A stretch of 64,000 nucleotides of DNA, taken from Pseudomonas versuta. GTDB lineage: Bacteria > Pseudomonadota > Gammaproteobacteria > Pseudomonadales > Pseudomonadaceae. Under the pieces are notes generated by a model. That model saw only the letters and a program-made list of their open reading frames with translations. It made no database searches and was not told where the DNA came from. A program made the position numbers and the translations under genes. The stretch is from positions 3,300,001 to 3,364,000 of the forward strand of contig NZ_CP012676.1 of the NCBI RefSeq assembly GCF_001294575.1. The letters are read 5' to 3'. This document shows, in pieces, positions 1-8,601 of the stretch (positions are counted from its first letter, which is position 1; every line of letters begins with the position of its first letter).

Positions 1-207
1 GCCGCGCAATTACTGGAGCGTTTGAGTGTGAGCCTGAGCCAGTTGAGCGCACGTCAGCAGCGGATTTTCATCCTCAGCCGTCTGCATGGCTGCAGTTATC
101 AAGAGATCGCCAATGAACTTGACGTGTCATTGAGCACCGTCCAAAAGGAACTCAAATTGATCATGGCAATCTGCATCGGGGTAGCCGACAGGCTGAGTCG
201 GCCTTAA
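1..207 (+). CDS. hxuI: ECF sigma factor, FecI/HxuI type (5'-truncated)
   Basis: Only the C-terminal end lies in the window; the reading frame is open from base 1 and stops at 207. The visible part is sigma region 4: LSARQQRIFILSRLHGCSYQEIA is the typical helix-turn-helix entry followed by ELDVSLSTVQKEL, the -35 recognition helix. Sigma factors of this class are held by a FecR-like membrane protein and released when a TonB-dependent receptor binds its ligand. The next two genes are exactly those partners, so this sigma probably drives the heme receptor at 1343. The hxuI name is by analogy with the P. aeruginosa hxuIRA locus. Class is sure, symbol less so. Confidence 0.85.
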   Translation, partial: AAQLLERLSVSLSQLSARQQRIFILSRLHGCSYQEIANELDVSLSTVQKELKLIMAICIGVADRLSRP

Positions 208-257
208 TCTTCACCGTCGATGCCTGCAAAATGCCCTGAGACTGCCAAGGAACATCC

Positions 258-1211
258 GTGACGGACACTCACAAATCTGCTCAAGACGTGCTGCAAGACA
301 GCGCCATGGATCAGGCACTGGACTGGCTGATCACGCTTGAGTGCGCGAACGCCGAACAAAAGTGCGCCTTCAATGACTGGCTCAATGCCGACCCTGCCCA
401 TGCACTGGCTTTTGCCAAAGCCAATGCCATCTGGAACGGGCAACCGCTGCTGGACGCCGCCAAAACCTTGCAAACCCGCCGCACTCCCGGTTTGTTGCGG
501 CGTGCAAGCCGGTACTGGAAGCACGTGGCAACCGCCGCAGTGCTGATCATTACCGTGGGCGGTTACAGCAACGTGCCGTTACGCCTGCAGGCCGATCACC
601 TGACAGTGGTGGGCGAACGCCAGCGCCTGCAACTCGAAGACGGCTCAAAAGTGCTGCTCAACACCAACTCTGCGTTTTCCAGCCATGTGGTCAATGCCCA
701 GGGCAACGCCCGCCTGTATCAAGGCGAGGCGTTTTTCGAGGTCCCGGCCAATCTGGAATTTCCGCTGCTGCTTGAAGCCGGCCCGGTGCGCGCCAGCGTC
801 CGCGATTCTGCTTTCGCCGTGAGTTACCTCAATGGCGAAGCGCATGTCAGGGTGCAGCGTGGCGATGTTGAATTGCGGGTAAAAAGTGTCGGTACACAAA
901 TGCGTTTGTCTGCCGGCAATAGTGTGAGCATTGGCCCCAACGGCTTTGGGCAACCGGTCACGCTCAACCCCCAGACCGACCTCGCCTGGGTCCAGGGGCG
1001 CCTGGTGTTTGAAAACTGCCCCATGGGCAAAGTTCTGGATGAAGTGCGACGCTATTACCCCGGCTGGATCGTCAACAACAACGACAAGCTGGCCAACGTG
1101 GCAGTGACCGGTAATTACCGTCTCGACCAGCCGCTGGACATCGTTCGCTCACTCGCCCACATCACCTCGAGCAGCCTTGCGGAATTTCCGGCACTGGTGA
1201 TCCTCAATTAA
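258..1211 (+). CDS. hxuR: FecR family anti-sigma/signal-transducing membrane protein
   Basis: A 317-residue protein with the FecR layout: an N-terminal cytoplasmic DUF4880-like part (AMDQALDWLITLE, NDWLNADPAHALAFAKA), one membrane segment near residues 93-110 (ATAAVLIITVGGYSNV), a periplasmic FecR domain (GERQRLQLEDGSKVLLNTNS, GEAFFEV) and a C-terminal STN-like part (ENCPMGKVLDEVRRYYPG). It should relay ligand binding from the outer-membrane receptor to the sigma factor encoded just upstream. The start is a GTG with AAGGA 5' of it; 50 bp separate it from the sigma gene. Receptor and heme oxygenase follow, which indicates heme as the signal. Confidence 0.88.
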   Translation: MTDTHKSAQDVLQDSAMDQALDWLITLECANAEQKCAFNDWLNADPAHALAFAKANAIWNGQPLLDAAKTLQTRRTPGLLRRASRYWKHVATAAVLIITVGGYSNVPLRLQADHLTVVGERQRLQLEDGSKVLLNTNSAFSSHVVNAQGNARLYQGEAFFEVPANLEFPLLLEAGPVRASVRDSAFAVSYLNGEAHVRVQRGDVELRVKSVGTQMRLSAGNSVSIGPNGFGQPVTLNPQTDLAWVQGRLVFENCPMGKVLDEVRRYYPGWIVNNNDKLANVAVTGNYRLDQPLDIVRSLAHITSSSLAEFPALVILN

Positions 1212-1281
1212 ACAGTGCAATTAATTAAAAGTTTTTTTACTCGATAGCCCGGGGTCATACGTCTCGTTGTAGTCAATGCAA

Positions 1282-1302
1282 CTGATTCGCATTTTGAATC
1301 AG
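1282..1302. repeat. Inverted repeat ahead of the heme receptor gene
   Basis: CTGATTC and GAATCAG form perfect 7-bp arms around a 7-nt spacer, about 40 bp before the receptor start. It could be an operator or a hairpin in the leader. It is not a good Fur-box match, so its role is unknown. Confidence 0.4.
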
Positions 1303-1342
1303 CTTCGCAACTATAAGATTCGTTCACCACGGAGCGCTATCA

Positions 1343-3940
1343 ATGCCCACTCGTTTCAACAGCCGGTCCTCATCCAACGCCCGTCCGGGCGGCCTGCAAC
1401 AGTGCACGTTGTCATTGTTGACCGTCGCCATGCTTCTGGCCGGTGTGCAAGCAGCTCCGGCCATGGCTGGCGGTGATGAGCAACCCGCTACCCGCTCCGT
1501 GGGCAATTACAAATTCGCAATCTCCCAGCAACCCCTGGTGTCCGCGCTTAACGCCTTTACCGTGGTGACGGGCTGGCAGGTCGGCTTGCCAGCCGAACTG
1601 GGACAGAATGTTTCCTCACCGGGAGTACGCGGTGCCCTGTCCCCGGAAAAAGCCCTGGATCGCCTGCTGATTGGCACAAACCTGGGCTATCGCAAGTTGG
1701 GCAACAACAACATCGTGCTCGAAAAACGCAGCAACAGCAGCGGTACTCTGGCCCTGCAACAGGTGACCATCAGTGCCACCCGCCAGGAACAGGACGTGAA
1801 CTCGGTACCCAGCACCATCACGGTCCAGGATCGCCAGGCCCTCGACCGTCAGAACGTCAACACCATCAAGGATCTGGTGCGTTATGAACCGGGCGTTTCG
1901 GTGGGCGGCGCAGGCCAGCGTGGCGGGATCAGCGGCTATAACATTCGCGGCATCGACGGCGACCGGATCCTGACCCAGGTCGACGGAGTAGAAATCCCGG
2001 ATTCGTTCTTCAACGGCCCCTATGCCAAAACCCAGCGCAACTACGTCGACCCCGAAATCGTCAAGCGTGTTGAAATCCTGCGTGGCCCGGCGTCGGTTCT
2101 TTACGGCAGCAACGCCATAGGCGGGGCAGTCAGTTACTTCACCCTCGACCCGGATGACATCATCAAACCGGGCGCGGATGTTGGCGCCCGCCTGAAAACC
2201 GGCTACAGCTCGGCCGATCGCAGCTGGCTCAAGTCCGGCACCGTGGCCGGGCGTTCAGGTGATTTTGACGGCTTGCTGCATCTGAGCCAGCGCGATGGCC
2301 ACCAAACCGAATCCTATGGCGATCATGGCGGCACTGGTTTGAGCCGTACGGCAGCCAACCCGGAGGACGTCAAAACCACCAACGTGCTGGCCAAGGCAGG
2401 CTGGAACTACAACGATGACGATCGTCTGGTCTTCACCTACGAAAAATTCAAGAACCGGATCGATGCCAATGAAAAAAGCGCGGTCGGCGGGCCCTACAAC
2501 AAAGGCCAGCCGATGGGCATGTACCGTTCCCGCTCCGGTACGGACACTGTCAGCCGCGAGCGTTTCGGGCTCGAAAACAGCATGGTTGTTGATAGTGCAG
2601 TGGCCGACAATCTCAAGCTGAGCCTCAATTACCAGATCGCTAAAACCGATCAGGACACTCTGGAAGACTACTTCCCCTTCTCCCGTAATGTGTTGCGTTC
2701 ACGCAACACCACGTACCAAGAGAAACAATGGGTGCTGGACGCTCAGGCGGACAAAGCATTCCAGATCGCTGACACCGACCATTTGCTGACCTACGGCGCA
2801 ACCGTAAAACACCAGAAAGTCACCGGCTCGCGCAGCGGCTCGGGGATCTGCCTGGCCGTAGGCAGAGGTTGCACTGCCCCGGGCGCCAACAGCCCGAGCG
2901 ACTACCTGGTTAAATCCAGCGACTTCCCGGACCCGACCATCAACACCTACAGCCTGTTCGCCCAGGATGAGATCAGCTGGAACGACTGGACCTTCATGCC
3001 GGGGCTGCGCTACGACTACACCAGACTCACGCCACACATCACTCAAGAGTTCATGAATACGGTGGCCGCCGATGACAAGGACAGTGTCAGCAACAAGAAG
3101 AAGGTCTGGCATCGGTTCTCGCCCAAGTTTGGTCTGACCTACGCCCTGAGCGATCAATACACATGGTACGGCCAGTACGCCGAAGGTTTCCGTACCCCAA
3201 GTGCCAAAGCGCTGTACGGCCGGTTTACCAATCTGGGGGAAGGCTATTCGGTTGAGCCCAATCCCAATCTTGAGCCGGAAAAAAGCAAAAGCTTCGAAAC
3301 CGGCCTGCGTGGCAATTTCGATGCGGGCTCATTCGATATTGCCGTGTTCTATAACAAGTACCGCGACTTCATCAATGAAGATGCGATCACACCCGGCTAC
3401 GACGAGCTGACGTTCCAGAGCAACAACATCAAGCACGCCACCATCAAGGGCGCCGAAGTCAAAGGCCGCCTGAATCTGGATGCGTTCGGTGCACCCCAGG
3501 GTCTGTACAACATAGGCTCGGTGGCGTACGCCCACGGCAGAAACGACGACACCGGCGAGCCGATCAACAGCGTCAACCCGCTTAAAGCGGTACTCGGCCT
3601 TGGCTATGAGCAAGAGAACTACGGCGCCCTGGTCAGCTGGACCCTGGTTAAACGCAAGGATCAGGTCGACGACAGCAATTTCTTCTCGCCCGACGGCACC
3701 AGCACGCAATTCAAGTCCCCGGGCTACGGCGTGATCGATCTTTCTGGCTTCTATAAGGTCACCAAGGACGTCACCGTGAACGCCGGCCTGTACAACCTGA
3801 CCGACAAGAAATACTGGAACTGGGATGATGTGCGCGGTTACGACAGCGTAGGTGAAGCCGGTGTCATCAACCCCGCCAACATGGATCGCCTGACCGCCCC
3901 CGGCCGCAACTTCGCGGTCAACCTGGTATGGGATATCTGA
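1343..3940 (+). CDS. hxuA: TonB-dependent heme/hemoglobin receptor with N-terminal signalling domain
   Basis: An 865-residue outer-membrane transducer. Order: signal peptide (residues 1-42, hydrophobic LSLLTVAMLLAGVQA then AMA cut), a secretin/TonB short N-terminal domain at about 50-125 (LVSALNAFTVVTGWQVG), a plug from about 140 (TISATRQEQDVNSVPSTITV, NIRGIDGDRILTQVDGVEI) and a 22-strand barrel. The GFRTPSAKALYG and VEPNPNLEPEKS segments are the FRAP/NPNL motifs of heme receptors. The signalling domain fits control by the preceding sigma/FecR pair. Heme oxygenase follows. Heme is the likely substrate; the hxuA symbol rests on analogy with P. aeruginosa. Confidence 0.87.
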   Translation: MPTRFNSRSSSNARPGGLQQCTLSLLTVAMLLAGVQAAPAMAGGDEQPATRSVGNYKFAISQQPLVSALNAFTVVTGWQVGLPAELGQNVSSPGVRGALSPEKALDRLLIGTNLGYRKLGNNNIVLEKRSNSSGTLALQQVTISATRQEQDVNSVPSTITVQDRQALDRQNVNTIKDLVRYEPGVSVGGAGQRGGISGYNIRGIDGDRILTQVDGVEIPDSFFNGPYAKTQRNYVDPEIVKRVEILRGPASVLYGSNAIGGAVSYFTLDPDDIIKPGADVGARLKTGYSSADRSWLKSGTVAGRSGDFDGLLHLSQRDGHQTESYGDHGGTGLSRTAANPEDVKTTNVLAKAGWNYNDDDRLVFTYEKFKNRIDANEKSAVGGPYNKGQPMGMYRSRSGTDTVSRERFGLENSMVVDSAVADNLKLSLNYQIAKTDQDTLEDYFPFSRNVLRSRNTTYQEKQWVLDAQADKAFQIADTDHLLTYGATVKHQKVTGSRSGSGICLAVGRGCTAPGANSPSDYLVKSSDFPDPTINTYSLFAQDEISWNDWTFMPGLRYDYTRLTPHITQEFMNTVAADDKDSVSNKKKVWHRFSPKFGLTYALSDQYTWYGQYAEGFRTPSAKALYGRFTNLGEGYSVEPNPNLEPEKSKSFETGLRGNFDAGSFDIAVFYNKYRDFINEDAITPGYDELTFQSNNIKHATIKGAEVKGRLNLDAFGAPQGLYNIGSVAYAHGRNDDTGEPINSVNPLKAVLGLGYEQENYGALVSWTLVKRKDQVDDSNFFSPDGTSTQFKSPGYGVIDLSGFYKVTKDVTVNAGLYNLTDKKYWNWDDVRGYDSVGEAGVINPANMDRLTAPGRNFAVNLVWDI

Positions 3941-3953
3941 TCCAGAGGCCCAT

Positions 3954-3990
3954 TGCGCAGCTCTTTTACGCTGCGCAGTGAGGATTTTTT
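3954..3990 (+). terminator. Hairpin between receptor and heme oxygenase genes
   Basis: TGCGCAGC pairs with GCTGCGCA over an 8-nt loop, with a six-T run starting eight bases after the stem. The T run is offset, so this may be a partial terminator or an mRNA-stability hairpin that lowers expression of the downstream gene. Confidence 0.45.
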
Positions 3991-4052
3991 ACTGTGCCGC
4001 GTCTTCTGGTTCGTCTAGTTACAAAGCGCATCTCATTCTCAAGGACATTTGC

Positions 4053-4661
4053 ATGAATACTCCAGATTCCGCACCGCGCCCTTCCCTGCGTTCACAACGC
4101 CTGAACCAGATCACCAACGAGCCGCACCAAAAGCTCGATGCACTGGTCAAGGCGCACAAGCCGTTTGATCAAGTGGCCAGTTTCGCCCGTTTTGTCGTGG
4201 CCCAATACCTGTTCCAGTCGGAACTCAAAGCGCTGTACACCGACCCGGCCTTGCAAGAAATCGTTCCGGATCTGCCAGAACGTTGCCGTGCCGAGCAAGC
4301 CAGGGCCGATCTGGCCGACCTCAACACTGAAGTACCGGCCCCTGTTGCCGGCGCAGTGACCTCGCCGAGCAAAGCCGAAGCCCTGGGCTGGATTTTCGTT
4401 TCCGAAGGCTCCAAGCTCGGCGCCGCGTTCCTGATCAAACGTGCTGTTGGCCTGGGCCTGAGCGACACGTTCGGTGCCCGCCACCTGGGTGAGCCTGCAG
4501 GCGGCCGCGCCGAAGGCTGGAAGCGCTTTATCAGGACTCTCGACGGCCTGGACCTCAGCGCTGAAGAAGAAGCCGACCTGGACAAAGGTGCTGTTGCTGC
4601 CTTCGAACGTTTCACCGTATTACTGGAACACGCTTACGCTGCTGAACCGGAACTGGCTTAA
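4053..4661 (+). CDS. hemO: Biliverdin-producing heme oxygenase (HemO/PigA family)
   Basis: Opens heme with O2 to release iron, biliverdin and CO in the cytoplasm. The 202-residue length is that of bacterial HemO. LRSQRLNQITNEPHQKLDALV contains the proximal heme-ligand His (about residue 27), and EALGWIFVSEGSKLGAAFLIK is the conserved distal helix with GSKLGA. The ATG at 4053 is preceded by AAGGAC at a good distance; an in-frame upstream start at 3978 lacks family similarity. It lies behind the heme receptor and its sigma/anti-sigma pair, so uptake and breakdown of heme are genetically coupled here. Confidence 0.93.
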   Translation: MNTPDSAPRPSLRSQRLNQITNEPHQKLDALVKAHKPFDQVASFARFVVAQYLFQSELKALYTDPALQEIVPDLPERCRAEQARADLADLNTEVPAPVAGAVTSPSKAEALGWIFVSEGSKLGAAFLIKRAVGLGLSDTFGARHLGEPAGGRAEGWKRFIRTLDGLDLSAEEEADLDKGAVAAFERFTVLLEHAYAAEPELA

Positions 4662-4670
4662 GCTTGACCT

Positions 4671-4696
4671 GCCCGGTCAGCACTGGCTGACCGGGC
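4671..4696 (+). terminator. Hairpin after hemO
   Basis: GCCCGGTCAG and CTGACCGGGC make a perfect 10-bp stem with a 6-base loop, starting nine bases after the hemO stop. Only a short mixed T stretch follows (GTCCTTTC), so termination may be partial; ybaN begins 24 bases later. Confidence 0.6.
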
Positions 4697-4719
4697 GTCC
4701 TTTCATGCGTCTTGAGCTT

Positions 4720-5139
4720 ATGACCCAGCAAACTCAATCCCCGTCGAAAATAGCTCGCGTGTTGTTTGGCTTGCTGGCCTACGTGAGTCTGGGTATTGGC
4801 CTGATCGCCATCGTGATTCCTGGCCTGCCGACCACCGAATTCATTTTGCTCGCTGCCTGGGCCGCGACCAAAAGCTCGCCGCGCCTGAGTGCCTGGCTCG
4901 AAAACCACCGTTTGTTTGGCCCGATCCTGAGTAATTGGCGCAACGGTAAAATCATCCAGCGCAAAGCCAAGGTCAGCGCCACGATCAGCATGCTGATATG
5001 CGCCGGGCTGATGCTGTATGTGCTTGACCACCAATGGCCAGTGTTCCTCGCCATTGCCGGCATGAGCATGGGCAATCTGTGGATATGGTCCCGACCAGAG
5101 CGCTTGCCACCGACAACTACCGCCCCGCAGAACGACTGA
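4720..5139 (+). CDS. DUF454/YbaN family inner-membrane protein
   Basis: A 139-residue small membrane protein. Two or three hydrophobic segments are visible (VLFGLLAYVSLGIGLIAIVIPG, ISMLICAGLMLYVL, VFLAIAGMSMGNLWIW), and PGLPTTEFILLAAWA with SPRLSAWLENHRLFGP is the DUF454 signature. Function is unknown in the family. An ATG at 4705 in the same frame is an alternative start; 4720 was chosen because GAG lies closer to it and the protein then begins with the hydrophilic MTQQTQSPSK. It sits downstream of hemO and may be co-transcribed weakly through the intervening hairpin. Confidence 0.85.
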   Translation: MTQQTQSPSKIARVLFGLLAYVSLGIGLIAIVIPGLPTTEFILLAAWAATKSSPRLSAWLENHRLFGPILSNWRNGKIIQRKAKVSATISMLICAGLMLYVLDHQWPVFLAIAGMSMGNLWIWSRPERLPPTTTAPQND

Positions 5140-5158
5140 TCCCGCTGGCAGCCTTCCA

Positions 5159-5250
5159 CTGTAGGCGCTGGCTGGCCAGCGACAATATCAGTGCGGTTTC
5201 CCGCTTGAATCCGGTCGCTTGGATCGCTGGCAAGCCAGCTCCCACAGGTT
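5159..5250. repeat. REP-type inverted pair (GCTGGC family)
   Basis: GGCGCTGGCTGGCCAGCGA near 5163 is matched in inverse by TCGCTGGCAAGCCAGCTCC near 5223-5241, both flanked by TGTAGG/CCACAGG ends. This is the arrangement of Pseudomonas REP doublets. It lies between the convergent ybaN and arcD genes. Confidence 0.7.
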
Positions 5251-5262
5251 TTTCAGGTCGTA

Positions 5263-6690
5263 TTACAGGGTCAGTGCGCCGCTATAAAGCCCGTACGCCG
5301 CCGAAAGTGCTGTGAACAACACCGCAGCAAAGATCAGTTTTTCCCAGTGCTTGAACAGCGGCTCTCCCTGCTCGCGCTTGGCCTTGGCAAAGAGCAGAAC
5401 CCCCGGGGCATAAAGCAATGCCGAGAGCAGCAGGTATTTGGGCCCAGCGGCATACAGCAGCCAAAAGGCATAACTGAGTGCCACTGCGCCTACCACCAGG
5501 TCCTTGATCCGCCGTCTGCTGGCGTGCGAGTAGGTCTCCCCCCTGACGCACAACAACACCGAATAGGCAGCCGACCACAGGTAAGGCACCAGAATCATCG
5601 AAGACGCCAGGCGGATCAGGCTGGTGTAGGTGCTGGCTGAGACCAGGGTAATGATCAGGAAAATCTGAATCATCACGTTGGTCAGCCACAAGGCATTGAC
5701 CGGCACATGGTTGGCATTTTCCTTTTTCAGGAACGCCGGCATCGTTTTGTCCCTGGACGTTGCGAAGAGTATTTCGGCGCACAGCAGCGCCCATGACAAC
5801 AATGCCCCCAACAACGAAATGACCAGCCCGATGCTGATCAAGATCGCGCCCCACTCCCCGACCACGTGCTTGAGTACCCCGGCCATCGACGGGTTCTGCA
5901 AGTTGGCCAGCTCCGGCTGGGTCATGATCCCGAGCGAGAGCACATTCACCAGCACCAGCAACGCCAGCACCCCGAGAAAGCCGATCACTGTAGCCTTGCC
6001 CACATCCGAACGTTTCTCGGCCCTTCCCGAATACACGCTGGCGCCTTCAATACCGATGAATACGAACACGGTGACCAGCATCATGTTGCGCACCTGGTCC
6101 ATCACGCTGCCCAGATCGGGCGTACCCCTGCCCCATAGATCCCGGGTGAAGATGTCCGCCTTGAAGGCCACAGCCGCAATCACGATAAACATGACGATCG
6201 GGACGATTTTCGCGATCGTGGTCAATTGGTTGATGAAGGCGGCCTCCTTGATCCCGCGCAGTACCAAAAAGTGCACGCCCCACAGCAATAACGAAGCACA
6301 ACCGATGGCAACCGGCGTGTTGCCCTGACCAAAAACCGGAAAGAAGTAGCCCAGGGTGCTGAACAGCAGCACGAAGTAACCGACGTTGCCCAGCCAGGCA
6401 CTGATCCAGTAGCCCCAGGCCGATGAGAACCCCATGTAGTCGCCAAAGCCGGCCCTGGCATAGGCGTACACGCCTGAGTCGAGTTCGGGCTTGCGATTGG
6501 CAAGCGTCTGGAACACAAAGGCCAGCGCCAGCATCCCCACCGCCGTGATCGACCAGCCAATCAGTACGGCACCGCCAGCAGCCTGCTCGGCAATGTTTTG
6601 CGGCAGAGAAAAGATACCGCCGCCAATCATTGAGCCGACCACCAACGCAATCAGGGCATTGAGCCGAAGCTTTTGCGTCTGCTGTGACAT
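5263..6690 (-). CDS. arcD: Arginine:ornithine antiporter, ArcD paralogue (leftward copy)
   Basis: A 475-residue APC-family transporter with about 12-13 membrane segments. The N-terminal GSMIGGGIFSLPQN is the substrate-binding glycine-rich loop of basic amino-acid antiporters. It is closely similar along its whole length to the product of the divergent gene at 7141 (for example FGDYMGFSSAWGYWISAWLG in both). The ATG at 6690 has GAGGTGG before it; a longer in-frame start at 6708 lacks such a site. It would exchange arginine for ornithine. No Anr box was found on its own side, so its regulation may differ from the operon copy. Confidence 0.88.
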   Translation of the reverse strand: MSQQTQKLRLNALIALVVGSMIGGGIFSLPQNIAEQAAGGAVLIGWSITAVGMLALAFVFQTLANRKPELDSGVYAYARAGFGDYMGFSSAWGYWISAWLGNVGYFVLLFSTLGYFFPVFGQGNTPVAIGCASLLLWGVHFLVLRGIKEAAFINQLTTIAKIVPIVMFIVIAAVAFKADIFTRDLWGRGTPDLGSVMDQVRNMMLVTVFVFIGIEGASVYSGRAEKRSDVGKATVIGFLGVLALLVLVNVLSLGIMTQPELANLQNPSMAGVLKHVVGEWGAILISIGLVISLLGALLSWALLCAEILFATSRDKTMPAFLKKENANHVPVNALWLTNVMIQIFLIITLVSASTYTSLIRLASSMILVPYLWSAAYSVLLCVRGETYSHASRRRIKDLVVGAVALSYAFWLLYAAGPKYLLLSALLYAPGVLLFAKAKREQGEPLFKHWEKLIFAAVLFTALSAAYGLYSGALTL

Positions 6691-7062
6691 TGCCACCTCT
6701 TTTTTCAATTATTTATTAACCGGTATCAGGGCACAGCCACGGGCTGACTAAATATAACTATGGCCTGAACGTTTACTAAGGTTAGGCAATAAGTATGCTG
6801 TTTTTAATAACAACGTTTTCTATTGAAACCTAAAAAACAATTTATATGTGAATGACATTTTAAATTTCCGGCGGCCGGATGAAACATCACGATGACATTT
6901 GCAAATCTGAAAATAGTGTCTAGCTTCAATCCCCACGCGAACGTAGTAAATCCGCAGCGTTGACTGAGAATATCCCTGTCTGGATAAGGCCTTCCAGAGC
7001 GCGTCAAAATAAGTCGCCATTGCGACTTACTCTCCCTATTCACAATGGAATGTAGTAATGCC
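6691..7062. other. Divergent arcD-arcD intergenic region, A+T-rich
   Basis: Separates the two divergent antiporter genes. It is visibly richer in A and T than its neighbours (for example around 6790-6860). Apart from a doubtful small ORF at 6820-7020 I see no gene. No palindrome resembling an Anr/FNR site was found near the leftward gene. Confidence 0.5.
6820..7020 (-). CDS. Doubtful 66-residue ORF, possible recombinase-fold remnant
   Basis: Starts ATG at 7020 with GGGAGAG about ten bases before it. The N-terminal half, FDALWKALSRQGYSQSTLR followed by IYYVRVG, resembles the SAM-like N-terminal fold of tyrosine recombinases (GYS.xxTLRxY pattern). The rest is basic and Cys/Phe-rich and shows no family. 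It may be a decayed fragment, a real small gene or chance. No catalytic part exists nearby. Confidence 0.2.
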   Translation of the reverse strand: MATYFDALWKALSRQGYSQSTLRIYYVRVGIEARHYFQICKCHRDVSSGRRKFKMSFTYKLFFRFQ

Positions 7063-7104
7063 CTGATCTAAGTCAACTGGCTCAAAAAACCAACGGACTA
7101 ACCT
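7063..7104 (+). promoter_or_regulatory. Anr (FNR-type) box and -10 of the arcDABC operon
   Basis: CTGAT-CTAA-GTCAA at 7063-7076 matches TTGAT-N4-ATCAA at 8 of 10 positions. TAACCT at 7099-7104 can serve as -10. A start near 7111 places the box centre at about -41.5, the standard position for activation by Anr. This fits induction of the arginine deiminase pathway when oxygen is low, as known for P. aeruginosa arcDABC. Confidence 0.75.
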
Positions 7105-7140
7105 TTAGGCCTCACTTCTCCTAGATTGGAGTCACTACAA

Positions 7141-8568
7141 ATGTCTGATACTCCTGGAAAACTTCGACTGGGTGCATTGGTTGCGCTGGTAGTCGGCTCA
7201 ATGATTGGCGGCGGTATCTTTTCTCTGCCGCAAAACATGGCCGCAAGTGCCGATGTGGGCGCTGTTCTTATCGGGTGGGCAATCACTGCGGTAGGCATGC
7301 TAACCCTGGCTTTCGTCTTCCAGACCCTCGCTAATCGCAAACCGGATATCGACGGCGGCGTTTACGCCTATGCCAAGGCCGGCTTTGGCGACTACATGGG
7401 GTTCTCATCGGCCTGGGGCTACTGGATCAGTGCCTGGCTGGGCAACGTCGGCTACTTCGTGCTGCTGTTCAGCACCCTGGGCTACTTCTTCCCGATCTTC
7501 GGCGAAGGCAACACGCCGGCAGCCATCATAGGTGCCTCGATTTTGCTCTGGGCCGTGCACTTTCTAGTGCTGCGCGGGATCAAGGAAGCAGCGTTCATCA
7601 ATCTGGTGACCACCATCGCCAAGGTTGTGCCACTGATTCTGTTCATCCTGATTGCCCTGTTCGCCTTCAAGCTGGACATCTTTACCAGTGACATCTGGGG
7701 TCTGAAAAACCCGAGTCTGGGCAGCGTGATGGACCAGGTGCGCAACATGATGCTGGTCACCGTATGGGTGTTCATCGGTATCGAAGGGGCGAGTATTTTC
7801 TCTTCCCGTGCCGAAAAACGCTCGGATGTGGGTAAGGCCACCGTGCTCGGCTTTATTACCGTGCTGCTGTTGCTGGTGCTGGTCAACGTACTGTCGCTGG
7901 GCATCATGACTCAGCCTGAGTTGGCCAAACTGCAGAACCCTTCGATGGCGGCCGTGCTTGAGCACGTAGTGGGTCACTGGGGCGCGGTGCTGATCAGCGT
8001 CGGCTTGATTATCTCGCTGCTGGGCGCCCTGTTGTCATGGGTACTGCTGTGCGCCGAGATCATGTTCTCGGCGGCCAAAGACCACACCATGCCGGCCTTC
8101 CTGAAAAAGGAAAACGTCAACCATGTACCGGTCAACGCTCTGTGGCTGACCAACGCGATGGTGCAGTTGTTCCTGATCATCACCCTGTTCTCGGCCAGCA
8201 CTTACCTGTCACTGATTTACCTGGCGACCTCAATGATTCTGGTGCCTTACCTCTGGTCGGCAGCCTACGGTTTCCTGTTGGCGGTACGCGGCGAGACCTA
8301 CGAGAACGCTCTGGCGGAACGCAAGAAAGACCTGATCATCGGCGGTATCGCGCTGATCTACGCCATCTGGCTGATCTATGCCGGCGGCCTTAAATACCTG
8401 CTGCTCTCGGCCCTACTGTACGCCCCTGGCGCAATCCTGTTCGCCAAGGCCAAACACGAGAGCGGCCAGCCCGTTTTCACCAACATCGAGAAAGTGATAT
8501 TTGCCGCAGTAGTGATTGGCGCCCTGGTAGCGGCCTATGGACTCTACGACGGCTTCCTGACCCTGTAA
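7141..8568 (+). CDS. arcD: Arginine:ornithine antiporter ArcD (operon copy)
   Basis: A 475-residue APC-family antiporter that imports arginine and exports ornithine for the deiminase pathway. GSMIGGGIFSLPQNMA marks the N-terminal substrate loop, and about 12-13 hydrophobic segments run to the C-terminus. The ATG at 7141 follows GGAG by nine bases; an in-frame TTG at 7126 is unlikely. It is the first gene of arcDABC and lies behind the Anr box. A close paralogue is transcribed in the opposite direction from 6690. Confidence 0.93.
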   Translation: MSDTPGKLRLGALVALVVGSMIGGGIFSLPQNMAASADVGAVLIGWAITAVGMLTLAFVFQTLANRKPDIDGGVYAYAKAGFGDYMGFSSAWGYWISAWLGNVGYFVLLFSTLGYFFPIFGEGNTPAAIIGASILLWAVHFLVLRGIKEAAFINLVTTIAKVVPLILFILIALFAFKLDIFTSDIWGLKNPSLGSVMDQVRNMMLVTVWVFIGIEGASIFSSRAEKRSDVGKATVLGFITVLLLLVLVNVLSLGIMTQPELAKLQNPSMAAVLEHVVGHWGAVLISVGLIISLLGALLSWVLLCAEIMFSAAKDHTMPAFLKKENVNHVPVNALWLTNAMVQLFLIITLFSASTYLSLIYLATSMILVPYLWSAAYGFLLAVRGETYENALAERKKDLIIGGIALIYAIWLIYAGGLKYLLLSALLYAPGAILFAKAKHESGQPVFTNIEKVIFAAVVIGALVAAYGLYDGFLTL

Positions 8569-8601
8569 CACCCTGTTTATGTACTTTGGAGGATGACTGT
8601 A

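Noticed and set aside
1282..1302. Fur box before the heme receptor
   Set aside because: The inverted repeat does not fit the 19-bp Fur consensus well enough.
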